Assembly: GCA_964017185.1 (NCBI GenBank)
Contig: OZ024880.1
Span: 36,670,329-36,734,328, forward strand
Reading direction: 5' to 3'
Length of the DNA: 64,000 nucleotides
Source of the DNA: Rugalucina vietnamica
Taxonomy: Eukaryota; Mollusca; Bivalvia; Lucinida; Lucinidae
The position numbers and the translations under genes are program-made. The notes under the pieces were generated by a model, which saw only the letters and a list, made by a program, of their open reading frames with translations, made no database searches and was not told where the DNA came from. This document shows, in pieces, positions 37,130 to 47,312 of this stretch (position 1 is the stretch's first letter; each line of letters starts with the position of its first letter).

Positions 37130-39209
37130 GTAAAATGTTTTAGTTCTCTATCTGATCTTTTTTCATGTGACGTAAGCTTATCACAAGGGGAGATAATTTC
37201 ATCCTTTCTTTTTTGATTGTTTATGAATGATATAGAGCTGAATTTACAAGAAAATTTAAACGATGGCATAAGTATTGAACAGTTGCAGTTGTATTTGTTG
37301 TTATTTGCTGATGATGCAGTCATATTTTCGGAAACCCGCGAGGGTCTCCAAAACCATCTTAATAATCTTGAAAGTTACTGTCAAAAATGGAATATCACCT
37401 TAAATGTTAATAAAACTAGAATAGTTGTTTTCAGAAAAGGCGGCAATTTAGGCCAAAATGACAAATGGTTTTATTGGGGTAGTGTAACAGAGATCATTGT
37501 AAATAGTTTCACCTATTTAGGTGTCGGGATCTTTTGTTCCAAATACCAAAACTCTATCAGGAAAAGCACTGAAAAGTATGCATCAGTTATTACAGCTTTT
37601 ACGAGAAGTTGATACGCCGGTAAACATTGCTTTCAACTTATTTGATTCTCTTGTGGCATCTATCCTCAGTTACGGTTGAGGGGTGTGGGGATTTATGAAT
37701 GCCGAGTGCATAGAACGAGTTCACATATCATTTTGCAAATATATCATAAATGCAAAGCAAACTACAAACAACAATGTTGTGTACTCTGAATTGGGAAGAT
37801 ATCCACTTGCGGTTGAAAAAGTACAAGTAGGCAAAGATCAGGAAAAGACGCGATCAGAAAAAGATTCCCACTCCAAAAACCGAGGTGGGAAAAAACTAAA
37901 TTAACAATCAGGTACTTATACCATGAAAACACACCGCAAGCCGAATGAGCAGCTATTTTCCCAACAGGTGGCCACTCAGTTACCTAAACATAACTAAAAT
38001 ATGAAAACACAAATAAGGCGCCAACAGCACAAATTTTAAACACCAAGACATAAAACAAAAAGAACCACCACAGAAGTATCGACTCGGAACGATCAGTAAC
38101 ACAAAGCTACTGGCGGGCCTAAACCGGTTCCACATGGCCATAACCTCACCCTCAGCTTCTGCAGTGATTCATAACATCTAGATAGCTCCTCGGCCCCCGC
38201 GGTGAATCATCAACCAGTCAATGCATCATCAAGAACAAACAAATAACTCACGATAAACATCCAGATGAATAAAAAACCAGGACCCACAGATTGAGCAAGC
38301 CGCCCGACGATGGAGATCCCCGGGCGCCGAACAACTCACCAACTCCGGAGCAGAAGAAAAACACCAGTTGGACCCCGGTGGGCCAAGCAACAGACAAGAA
38401 GCCCCAGCCCCAACCATAAGGCGCATAAGAATCGTCAAATATTGGTTTAATGTAATTCGGAAATCTGAAAATAATTGTATTATAAATTCTGTATATGATG
38501 AAATGAAAAGCAATATTGAAAATGATTCAAGTAGCGTAGTTTGGCTCACAAAACTTAAGAAATTGCTAGAGCAAAACGGTTTTGCTGATGTATGGATGTA
38601 TCCTGGTTCAGTTGATGTTAAAGCATTCATTCCTGTGTTTAAAACCAGATTAATTGATACTTTTCTGGTAGGAATGAGAAATGAGCTAACTGCTTCTTCA
38701 TCGATGAGTCTATATAGGGAACTTTGAATTTGAATAATCGTAAATATAGGAACGCAATAGCAAAATTTCGACTTTCTTCACCCAATTCGCAATGAGACAG
38801 GTAGACACACTCCTCGTATTAACAGACAACTAAGAAAATACTTTTTATGTACAAAAGATGAAAAAGAAGACGAATTTCATTTAGTTTTTGTATGCCCAAT
38901 TTATCAAGAATTACGTTCACAGTATATACCTAGATATTATTATATTCGCCCTAGTATGCTTAAACTTGATCAACTTCTAAATGCCAGTGGAAAAAACCTT
39001 AAAACGTTTGTCACTTTTCATTACACAAGCTTTAAACACTAGGAACTTAGCTACAAATAATGTACAATAAATAACTATTATTAATTTATTAACACCATAA
39101 AATATTGATGACACACTATCTCACTCTCTTTTTGTACTGTATGTTGTGTTATGTACCATATACATTGTTTTGTGTTATTCTAAATGCATGTGTACTTATG
39201 TTTGTTAAT
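37130..39209 (+). mobile_element. Non-LTR retrotransposon (LINE) RT remnant, interrupted by a PLE
   Basis: The 3' part of a LINE ORF2-type protein. An LSQGEIISSFLF-type block with LFMNDIE (about 37170-37240) is followed by LLLFADDAVIFSE, the catalytic FADD box, at about 37295-37335, then LNVNKTRIVVFRKGG, FTYLGVGIF and a thumb-like region to ...SELGRYPLAVEK at 37822. After a PLE insertion (37821-38417) the same frame resumes RRIRIVKYWFNVIRKSENN and continues to 38727. The C-terminus then shifts frame and shows LCTKDEKEDEFHLVFVCP, a zinc-knuckle-like tail. Internal stops (one near 37678) and frameshifts make it dead. The 3' end is a TTGTTAATAAATG-type tail at about 39209. I do not assign a clade. 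Confidence 0.85.
37821..38417 (-). mobile_element. PLE copy G inserted in the LINE
   Basis: Minus-strand 3' UTR, about 597 bp, from CCCCAACC... at the right to the ...TTGTAC 3' end at the left. Joining the LINE across it gives an uninterrupted frame (...LAVEK / RRIRIV...), which fixes the insertion point to a few bases at GTTGAAAA/AGGCGC. It is 5'-truncated within the UTR and so carries no RT sequence. Confidence 0.85.
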
Positions 39210-39212
39210 AAA

Positions 39213-39639
39213 TGTAACAGGTGAAAAAGATGCAAATAATCTTTTCGCCCCGGCCGAGGATTGAACCAGGGTCTCCCGCGTGCTAATCCAACACTCTATT
39301 GCGTCGCTGTAAAAGCCGGCTTGTACCGCAAGGCGATACAAGTGTATATCATACCTAGCACTACTACATATTCCCCCTCCATTTTAGATTCGTCCCCGAA
39401 TCTCAATTAGACATTCACGAACCTAAATTCGACACGGATGTGCTCCGAGCCATCGGATGGGTCATTTCACGTTGGGCGCCAAATGTAACAGGTGAAAAAG
39501 ATGCAAATAATCTTTTCGCCCCGGCCGAGGATTGAACCAGGGTCTCCTGCGTGCTAATCCAACACTCTATTGCGTCGCTGTAAAAGCCGGCTTGTACCGC
39601 AAGGCGATACAAGTGTATATCATACCTAGCACTACTACA
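39213..39639 (-). mobile_element. TRIM-like miniature LTR element
   Basis: Two 156-bp direct repeats (39213-39368 and 39484-39639) differ at about one position and have TG...CA ends. They flank only 115 bp. Read on the minus strand, the first repeat is followed by TGGCGCCCAACGTG, a typical primer-binding site, and the second is preceded by a purine tract AAAATGGAGGGGGAA, the expected polypurine tract. A 4-bp TAAA flanks both sides. It encodes nothing. This fits a terminal-repeat retrotransposon in miniature that moved using an LTR element's proteins. It looks structurally whole, and the near-identical LTRs suggest it is young. It sits at the 3' end of the LINE. Confidence 0.85.
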
Positions 39640-39909
39640 TAAACATGAGCTGATGTGCTTAATTCATGAATAAACTTGCTGCTGTTTAATAACTTGCTGC
39701 TATCAAAGTAACAAATACGAGTAAGCATTGACCATTAACTGATACAATCACAAATAAACCCGGTCCTCGAACTGAAACAATCAAGGCAAGATAAGTTAAG
39801 CGTACTGTCATGTTAGTGTATAATTACAAATTTCAGGATATTATACTTATTAAGTAACAGAAACCTAATGAGACGTTTCATCTTCTGAAAGAAAAAAAAA
39901 GATAAAATG

Positions 39910-40183
39910 ATTTGTTGTAACTAGCAGCGAACATACGAGCCGCCTCGTGGGAAAACCAACAATGTGGTTTCCGAACAGGTCCGACACAAACCGGCCTGTA
40001 CAGTCATAGAAAAGAGCTAGAAGCTTGAAATTTTGGAGTTAAGTAGTTGTACTATCCGAGTAGCGAAAACAAAGGCGCTGATCAGCTTCGCGGCGAAGCT
40101 GATCTGCGTCTTTGTTTTCGCCTATGCAGATTGTTGGTTTTCCCATGGGGCGGCTCATTTGTTGTAAATAGCAGCGTACATAC
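39910..40183. repeat. Two-hairpin MITE, copy M2, flanked by 27-bp direct repeats
   Basis: The element is 39937-40156 (GAGCCGCCTCGTGGGAAAAC ... GTTTTCCCATGGGGCGGCTC), in the opposite orientation to M1, with the internal stem AACAAAGGCGCTGATCAGCT...AGCTGATCTGCGTCTTTGTT. Outside it, ATTTGTTGTAACTAGCAGCG and seven more bases (39910-39936) are repeated with two mismatches at 40157-40183. The 60-68 codon ORF over it is a shadow. Confidence 0.9.
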
Positions 40184-40609
40184 TTTTTTAATTTTTCAGG
40201 TTCGTGCATCAAATTTGCCTCTTAGGATTGATCACGCCATATATCTGAAATGAAATAGATAGATTGTCACTGAATAATGGTTTAATGTCACTAAAGTATC
40301 ATGGACATATATACCTCGATGAAATGGCTTGATTCTGATTGATATTGAATACAAAGTATTTTTAGTAAATCACAGTAGGAAAGCGAAAGTGGCCAGATAA
40401 TTGCAGTTTGGAACAGAAGGAAAACGGAACGTTACAAATTAAACGCTCGGTCACTTACGGTGTTAATTTTGTGTTTACGCCCAATAAACGTCCAACTATT
40501 ACGCATAAGCAGACACTCATTTTGCTTGACTTTTAAGATTTAGGGTATATGAACTTAAGGATGATAATGACCCCATACGGTTAATTTCATCTTTGAACTT
40601 GAAACTCAT
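40184..40609. other. Spacer without recognised gene
   Basis: AT-rich unique-looking sequence with no identified feature. Confidence 0.4.
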
Positions 40610-40880
40610 CCTACCTTATATACATTACGAAAACTTGCCCATGCAATAAACAGAGAATTTTCGAGCTTTAAAATTTGAAAATTTTCAACCGAAAAAGTTT
40701 GATATTTTTCTTACTTTTGCTCAAAACATAGATTGTGGGTACAAGTTAGAACCGCCTCGTCGAGGGGGTTCTAACGAATAAGAAAAATAGGTATATCCCT
40801 GCATACCCCAGTTTTGCTTTATAAAAGTGGGGTTCAAGGGGTTATACATTACTCGGACATGTTTTCGTGATGATAGTGTC
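40610..40880 (+). repeat. Family N element, copy with shortened palindrome
   Basis: CATTACGAAAACTTGCCCAT through CAAAACATAGATTGTGGGTA, CGCCTCGTCGAGGGGGTTCT, CATACCCCAG and TACTCGGACATGTTTTCGTG. Compared with the copy at 31590, the right palindrome arm is cut short after the GGTTCTAACG block. Confidence 0.75.
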
Positions 40881-40884
40881 GGAA

Positions 40885-41080
40885 ACCCGATCCACCGGCG
40901 TGCAATTAAAGAAGCATGCATAATTATCAACCGTGATTGGGTTAAAAACTTTAGCATAAAGACTGTCGCATCACATTTATAATTATTATATACTATACGT
41001 TTGTAACGTATGGTGATTTCTCAAAAACTGAAAAGAAAAAAAATTATTCCGTCTTTTAAGTCGAGTATAAGCTTTTTGTA
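40885..41080 (-). mobile_element. PLE fragment, RT C-terminus
   Basis: Minus-strand match to the last RT codons (reverse of CCACCGGCGTGCAATTAAAG, then ATCAACCGTGATTGGGTT and GACTGTCGCATCACATTTAT). It directly abuts the right end of a family N element, and the 3' UTR is missing. Confidence 0.75.
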
Positions 41081-41208
41081 AAGAAAACAAACTAAAATGG
41101 TTTAGTATATTTTAATCAAAATACTACTATTTCGGGACGCTTTCGACATAATGTCGATTTCAATGTGCATCAGCTAGAATTCCTATTGTCTTCCAAAGCA
41201 TTATAATT

Positions 41209-41442
41209 GAGCCACCTCGTGAGAAAACCAACAATCTGCATATGCGAAAACAAAGACGCAGATCAGCTTAGCGATAACCGCGAAGCTGATCAGCGCCTTT
41301 GTTTTCGCTACTCGGATAGTACAATTCCTCTTCTACTTAAATCCGAAATTTCAAGCTTCTAGCTCTTTTCTGTGCTTGTACAGGCCGGTTTGTGTCCGAC
41401 CTGTTCGGAAACCACATTGTCTGTTTTCCCACGAGGCGGCTC
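41209..41442. repeat. Two-hairpin MITE, copy M3
   Basis: Terminal inverted repeats GAGCCACCTCGTGAGAAAAC / GTTTTCCCACGAGGCGGCTC, with the internal stem ACAAAGACGCAGATCAGCTT / AAGCTGATCAGCGCCTTTGT. Same orientation as M1. Confidence 0.9.
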
Positions 41443-41703
41443 AAATTTTGCATATTTTGCAATTATCACCATTTCAAATAAGATCTTAAAGTAGAATTGC
41501 AAATGCCAGAAGCGTCACAAGGGACGGCTTGAATGACAGCTTCGCTCTGGGAATGGTACTCAACATGACTTAACACATGTACTCTAGTGATTGATGAATC
41601 AACCATACAAGCATGAAAGATGGCTCTGATCCACTACTGAGTCTTTAACATCCATGCGAAACATTTGAATTCATGTAACGTTTTTATTAATAATTTATGA
41701 TAT

Positions 41704-41930
41704 GAGCCTTCGCATGAGGAAATCAACAATTTGGGTTTCTGACAAGGTCCGACACAAACCAGCCTGTACAGTCCCACAAGCAGACTAGAAGCTTGAAATT
41801 TCGGATTTAAGAAGAAGAGAGATTGTACTATCTGTGTAGCGAAAACAAAGGCGCTGAACAGCTTCGCGGTTACCGCGAAGCTGGTGTGCGCCTTTGTTTT
41901 CGCATATGCAAATTGTTGGTTTTCTCCATC
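41704..41930. repeat. Two-hairpin MITE, copy M4, one end decayed
   Basis: GAGCCTTCGCATGAGGAAAT at the left; the internal stem GCTGAACAGCTTCGCGGTTA / CCGCGAAGCTGGTGTGCGCC; the right end reads GTTGGTTTTCTCC and then loses the family sequence. Orientation as M2. Confidence 0.85.
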
Positions 41931-42184
41931 TTCAATTTATGCACTTATTAAAGTAATAAGTCGACGACAATTTGTCACACTGGGGGGCAATTGTAGACGC
42001 ATATTCTTAGACCTTTGCTCGGTATTGAATAGAAACGCAAACTTGCAGAGCAGGTTAAGACAATGCCTCACAATCTGAACGTATTGAGATTTCTTTCTCG
42101 TCAATCAGTCAGTCAATTTTCTCAAATAAAGTGAAGACTTAAGGAGAGAAGAAGCCATTGCAATACCATCATTTCTGTGATCTC
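41931..42184. other. Short spacer without gene
   Basis: No recognised feature. Confidence 0.35.
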
Positions 42185-43015
42185 CTTTGTAATATGTATA
42201 CCTCTGCATACCCTAGTTTTACTATAAAGTAAGGGGCATATTTGATGCCATCCGGCGAGCGTTTTATGACCTGAGATTTACCTGGAGATTTTAGTGGGTG
42301 CGGCTTAACTACTGGCCCAGGAATTATAAGCCAGTTGGAATACCTGTAATATTTAATCTCCTGATAAGAGCTGTCAATAATTCGAAAGGGACCTTTTCTC
42401 CATGAAGCAATATCCAATCAGAATTGATTATTGCTAGTGTTGTATATTGGAGAGCTCAGAGAGATGTTGACAGGTTGGTGTCTTAACAAAAGCTGACATA
42501 AGAGTAGTAGTAGAAAGTGGCCTTTTTTCGTCATGCCGGGCTGAACGGACTTAATCCAAGATTCCACCACAAGTACGAGACTGAGACCCCTTATTCAGCC
42601 TTTTATAGTCCAGGTGCCCCTTTAATGGGATATTTATTTCCTGATGACAGACGGCTGAACGGACTTAATCCAAGATTCCACCACAAGGACGAGACTGAGA
42701 CCCCTTATTCAGCCTTTTATAGTCCAGGTGCCCCTTTAAGGGGATATTTATTTCCTGATGACAGACGGCTGAACGGACTTAATCCAAGATTCCACCACAA
42801 GGACGAGACTGAGACCCCTTATTCAGCCTTTTATAGTCCAGGTGCCCCTTTAAGGGGATATTTATTTCCTGATGACAGACGGCTGAACGAACTTAATCCA
42901 AGATTCCACCACAAGGACGAGGCTGAGACCCCTTATTCAGCCTTTTATAGTCCAGGTGCCCCTTTAAGGGGATATTTATTGCATGGACATGTTTCCTGAT
43001 GACAGACGCAATTTT
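42185..43015 (+). repeat. Family N debris containing a 114-bp x4 in-frame minisatellite
   Basis: About 42195-42240 matches the CATACCCCAG stem of family N. From 42540 a 114-bp unit (CTGAACGGACTTAATCCAAG ... CCTGATGACAGACGG) repeats four times at 42540, 42654, 42768 and 42882 with only a few differences. As 114 is 38 codons, a 160-codon frame stays open (42517-42999) with a repeated NPRFHHKDETETPYSAFYS peptide. The end of the unit (GGGGATATTTATT, GCATGGACATG, TTTCCTGATGAC) is recognisably the right end of family N, so I regard it as an amplified piece of that repeat and not a protein gene. Confidence 0.75.
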
Positions 43016-43132
43016 AATCCCTATTATCAGATCCTCAAAATTATTTGCCATAGCACAACTTCTATTTTAAAATACCCTATCCGGACTTCATGCTTAGCTC
43101 ATTTAAGCCTGGCTTCCTTTTTGTGGGACATA

Positions 43133-43201
43133 GGCAAACAGCATAGTTCCAGATGTGACGCCACAGAACGCGGCGTCGCATCTGGGACTCTTCTGTTTGC
43201 A
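43133..43201. repeat. Imperfect hairpin, ~30-bp arms
   Basis: GCAAACAG...AGTTCCAGATG...GACGCC pairs with GGCGTCGCATCTGGGACT...CTGTTTGC around an ACAGAACGC loop. Confidence 0.75.
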
Positions 43202-43654
43202 CAGAGAAATTTCATCGACAAATGAGATAAAAAAAAATAATAAAAATAAAAATCACTCCTAACACCCCTAAAAATGAAAGTGGACTCACCCAAATGATAA
43301 TGATGGGAAAATCCATTCGTCAAATATGGGTTAAAAGAAAAGATCAGTAGAGTGCACAATATGAATGTCTAATAGCGGGTGAGTGTTCTGAGTGCCCACA
43401 CACACATATCTAGATTGAAACGTGGTTGTTCAAGAAATAAAAAGATGTCACTTTTTTCAATCTGATCTAATATTTTCCAGTTTATCGTCTGAATACCGAA
43501 GACAAAACAGCATTTGAGAACAATTGTTCCAACAATAAGTATGGTTATCAGGTTTCTTTGACTATAAACATGGCTCGCAAAAACTCAGCAATTTTAGGAA
43601 AACTGTGTGACATGTATTAGGCAAGAGAAAAAACGTATGTCTGAAAGCAAATTC

Positions 43655-43855
43655 ATTACGAAAACACAACCATGCATTTCACAGAGATTTTTCGTCTGTG
43701 AAAAATAAAAAAAAAAAATCCATCAAAAATCATATTTTCTCCTACAGGGTTCAAAACGTACACCTTGCGGGTACACCTTGGAACCTCCCCGACCAGGATG
43801 GTTGTTAAGGGGGTATTTACTACACGGATATTTTTTCTTGATGACTCTATCTTAA
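43655..43855 (+). repeat. Family N element, diverged copy
   Basis: CATTACGAAAACACAACCAT, TTCAAAACGTACACCTTGCG, GGTACACCTTGGAACCTCCC, then GGGGGTATTTACTACACGGA and TTCTTGATGACTC. The order of parts matches the full copy, but divergence is high. A G-run of 9 or more lies at about 43886-43897. Confidence 0.6.
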
Positions 43856-43920
43856 AATCCGCATATATTAATTTTCTAACTATATAGGGGGGGGGGGGAG
43901 GGTCAATTTATTGACAAGTC

Positions 43921-44603
43921 CTAAAATGTTTTGAATATTGTTCGAGTTTTCTTTGCGGATACCATTGCACGCTTCACATCCAAATCTGGCTTCTCACGAA
44001 AATAGTAATGGGCCTTTAGCAACTTACCCTTCACCGTTTTCGTCACAAAATAAGACAGCAGTGGCATATTACAGGTCATGTTCTGAGGTATGTTAAGATT
44101 TAGATACCTTAGATAGTATGATAAAATTCCTGATATCGAGAAATCGTAAGTCCAGACATGAAGAAATGTACATAAAATCTCTGATAGTTTCTGCGAGCAT
44201 ATATGTCCTATATTTCTGTAGATTGTGACACATGAAAATCTAAATAAGTCCAGTGCCGGTAGACACCAAGTCACCTTGCATGTATTGTTTTATGAAACTG
44301 TGATGGATGATAGAAGCAAAATGATACGTGTCTTCCATCAAACCAAGCAATCTTTATTGTGATTTTAATGGAATCTATAGCATCAATCAAAATATGACGT
44401 TTTATCTTGTGTCCTAAATCTAGGAGGACTGATGGGAATAACACGCAAACAGACATGCGCTTTCCTGACAAGTGATAATCTTTACGGTAAAGTTCTGTGG
44501 CCACTTGTTCAAAATTAACAATGCGGTTAGCTAACGATTCGTTAAAAATTTCAAATGACAATATTACAAATACACTGCTATTTTTTTTTTGTTTTGTCAA
44601 CAA
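43921..44603 (-). other. Two overlapping unrecognised minus-strand frames
   Basis: Two minus-strand open frames (44603-44271, 110 codons, and 44274-43921, 117 codons) overlap by four bases in different frames. Neither shows a domain, signal peptide or strong splice sites I can defend. They could be remnants of one reading frame with a frame shift, an exon pair, or chance. I list the block because it is the longest stretch in this part of the window without a repeat signature. Confidence 0.2.
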
Positions 44604-44787
44604 AAAATAGCAGTGTAATTGCTAGTGTAGTCGGCATTTACTTATCGAGTTGAGGCCTTAACGATAGCTAACAAAATTTTGGAGGTCATAGGAGAGGCTA
44701 GATCCCGAATACGCTGCTTACGGCGCATGCGTTGTAGTTTATCAAAATGTGTTATTCAAATCGTATACTTATCGGTATATCGTATAT

Positions 44788-44861
44788 GTCTCTGTGGCGC
44801 AATTGGTTAGCGCGTTCGGCTGTTAACCGAAAAGTTGGTGGTTCGAGCCCACCCAGGGACG
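44788..44861 (+). tRNA. tRNA-Asn (anticodon GTT)
   Basis: A full 74-nt cloverleaf can be drawn. The acceptor stem GTCTCTG pairs with CAGGGAC (one G-U), with discriminator G at 44861. The D-arm region TGGCGCAATTGGTTAGCGC includes the internal A box. The anticodon stem is TTCGG/CCGAA around the loop CTGTTAA (GTT reads AAC/AAU). The T arm GTGGTTCGAGCCCAC includes the B box. There is no intron, and CCA is not encoded, as expected in animals. A CTCTTTTA termination signal follows about 7 nt downstream. All stems are intact, so it looks functional; it has no SINE body or poly(A). Confidence 0.96.
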
Positions 44862-45338
44862 TGTTACTCTTTTATGTTCCTTACTTTTTCGAATCTTCCG
44901 AACAGCGTACAGTACGTATACCATTTGCAAAAGAGAGAATATATATATATCATTTATCATTTTTATTTTATATAGTTTTTTTTTCTTTCTTCTTCGGTGT
45001 ATTGTGTCTTTGTATGCAACCTCAAGTTAACTCATACTAATGATAAACCAATAATCAGAATACCGCGTCTAGGATATTAATGGAACTTTTTGCAAAAAAA
45101 AAAAAAAAAACAAAACGAAAACGCAGCCGTATATAGTACCATTGCTTTGACCGTGTCACTATACCTTTCGTGACAACTGTTTGTAGACATTAGCGGAGGC
45201 CTGGGTTTCTACTCTATTAAGATATATATATATATATGTATATTTTTCAAATGTTTCATGAAGTCCGTGGGCGTGTCTTATTGGCCAGGACTCGAGGTTA
45301 TAAATCTTTTTTCATGCTCAGCAAAGCTGAGACTTAAG
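44862..45338. other. Spacer with low-complexity runs
   Basis: Contains a TATATATAT run (about 44940-44950), an A-run (about 45096-45110) and a second TA-run (about 45222-45238). No gene. Confidence 0.45.
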
Positions 45339-45406
45339 TTTATCCTGCTGATAAATGTTAAAATGCCAACAATCGTTGGCATTTTAACATTTATCAGCAG
45401 GATAAA
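45339..45406. repeat. Perfect 32-bp palindrome with 4-nt loop
   Basis: The arm TTTATCCTGCTGATAAATGT plus 12 more bases (45339-45370), the loop AATC, and the exact reverse complement (45375-45406). Weak pairing continues outside it (CTTAAGT / ATAGTCT), and CATGCTCAGCAAAGCTGAG / CATGCTCAGTCAGCTGAG lie on the two sides (about 45313 and 45483). These suggest a larger decayed hairpin element of about 190 bp. Confidence 0.92.
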
Positions 45407-45576
45407 TTATAGTCTAATGGAATTTGTGCCAGTATTTTCAACTGATTTTGGCTATTTCACTATTTATGAGCAGTTTAAATTTCATGCTCAGTCAGCTGAG
45501 ATGAGCACCAAAAAGTTTTACAACCTCAGGGCCTGATCAAAATGTCGTTCCGAAGGATTTCAATCTTTAGATTAAA

Positions 45577-46493
45577 AAGGTACAAGTAGGCAAAGATCAG
45601 GAAAAGGCGCAATCAGAAAAAGATTCTCATTCCAAAAATCCGAGGTGGGAAAAACTTAAATCAACAATCAGGTACTTATACCATAAAAACATATCGTAAG
45701 CCGAATGAGCAGCTATTTTCCCAATAGGTGGCCACACAGTTATCTTAACTAAAATATGAAAACATACACAAGGCGCCAACAGCACAAAAATTTAAACACC
45801 AAGACAAAAAACAAAAAGAACCACCACAGAAGTATCGCCTTGGAACGATCAGTAACATAAAGTTACTGGCGGGCTTAAAAAGGTACAAGTAGGCAAAGAT
45901 CAGGAAAAGGCGCAATCAGAAAAAGATTCCCACTCCAAAACCCGAGGTGGGAAAAAAACCAAACTAACAGTCAGGTACTTATACCATGAAACATATCGTA
46001 AGCCGAATGAGCAGCTATTTTCCCAATAGGTGGCCACTCAGTTACCTTAACTTAACTAAAAATATGAAAACATACATAAGGCGCCAACAGCACAAAAAAT
46101 TTCCAAACACCAAGACATAAAACAAAAAGAACCACCACAGAAGTATCGACTTGGAACGATCAGTAACACAAAGTTACTGGCGGGCTTAAACCGGTTTTAC
46201 ATGGCCATAACCTCACCCTCAGCTTCTGCAGTGGTTCATAACATTTAGTTAGTTCTTTGGTCCTCGTGGTGAATCTCTAACTAGTCAATGAATCATCAAG
46301 AACAAACAAATTAATCATGATGAACATCCTGATGAACAAAAAACCAGGACTCACAGATTGAGTAAGCTGCCCGACGATGGAGATCCCTGGGCGCCGAATA
46401 ACCTACTAACTCTGGAGCAAACGAAAAACACCAGTTGGACCCCGGTGGGCCAAGCAACAGACAAGAAGCTCCGGCCCCAACCAACTAAAATGC
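45577..46493 (-). mobile_element. Two PLE 3' ends head-to-tail (copies H1 and H2)
   Basis: Minus strand. A 3' UTR copy of about 618 bp (46493 down to about 45876) joins directly, with no spacer, to a second copy of about 297 bp (45874 down to 45577) that starts at the TTTAAGCCCGCCAGTAACTT point. Both finish ...CTTTGCCTACTTGTACCTTT. This head-to-tail arrangement of a complete 3' end followed by a truncated copy is typical of PLE insertions. Confidence 0.85.
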
Positions 46494-46548
46494 GTTACTT
46501 GTCCCTTTAATTATTTTCATGAAGCCGGGTATTTTAATTACATTGTCT

Positions 46549-46720
46549 TGTTAACGCTAACGTCTGTCTAGTTTTGACCCGAATCGTGACACTGATGTAC
46601 GTAAATAGTGCGAATATCTGTTGTCAAAGGTCAATCGGCACAGTCAAAGAAATCGCACTATTTACATTCACCAATGTCACGATTAGGTTTCAAAACTACA
46701 CATACGTTAGCGTTAATACC
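46549..46720. repeat. MITE-like inverted repeat, ~65-bp arms
   Basis: The left arm TAACGCTAACGTCTGTCTAG, then CGAATCGTGACACTGATGTA and AAATAGTGCGA, pairs with the right arm TCGCACTATTTACATTCACC, AATGTCACGATT and ACGTTAGCGTTA. The loop is about 35 nt. The 67-codon frame at 46574-46777 is a shadow of it. Confidence 0.85.
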
Positions 46721-47072
46721 AGTTTACAGCTGCGTTCAGTTATTAATATACCCCTGCAGTATTCAGAAATAATTTGACAACTCCTCTTGTTTTTGAACAA
46801 TCGTCAGTGGCAAGAAATGGACAACTGGAGGAATTTGTTTATATATTTTGTTACATGTACATAATATGTATGTGTGTAATTATTTACTTTGTATATAAAA
46901 CTTCCAGATATTGTGATGTTGTATGCCTAAATTCATAACATGTTATATGGAGCTAAATTTTAAACAAAACATTCGCTTGTATTCGAATTTCAAAGATTCC
47001 ACAAGGAACCATGAATAATGGTTTGTAATTGTATTTGTAATTTATGACGAATAACCATTTTCGTATTAAGGC

Positions 47073-47312
47073 TGTAAAATCGATTTAAGCCCGCCAGTAA
47101 TTTTATATTACTGATCGTTCCAAGGCGATACTTCCGTGAAGGTTCTTATTGTTTTATGTCTTGGTGTTTGCACCTTATGTATGCTTTCATATTTTTAATT
47201 AAGGTAACTGAGTGGCCACTTATTGGGAATACAACTGCTCATCCGGCTTACGATATGTTTTCATGGTAAATGTATGTGATTGTTAATTTAGTTTTTTCCC
47301 ACCTTAAACATT
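47073..47312 (+). mobile_element. PLE 3'-UTR insertion I (3' end deleted)
   Basis: CTGTAAAATCGATTTAAGCC to TTAGTTTTTTCCCACCTT, then straight into AAACATTTGGTG of the host arm. The last about 85 bp of the UTR are missing relative to copy J, so this loss came after the arm duplication. Confidence 0.8.
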
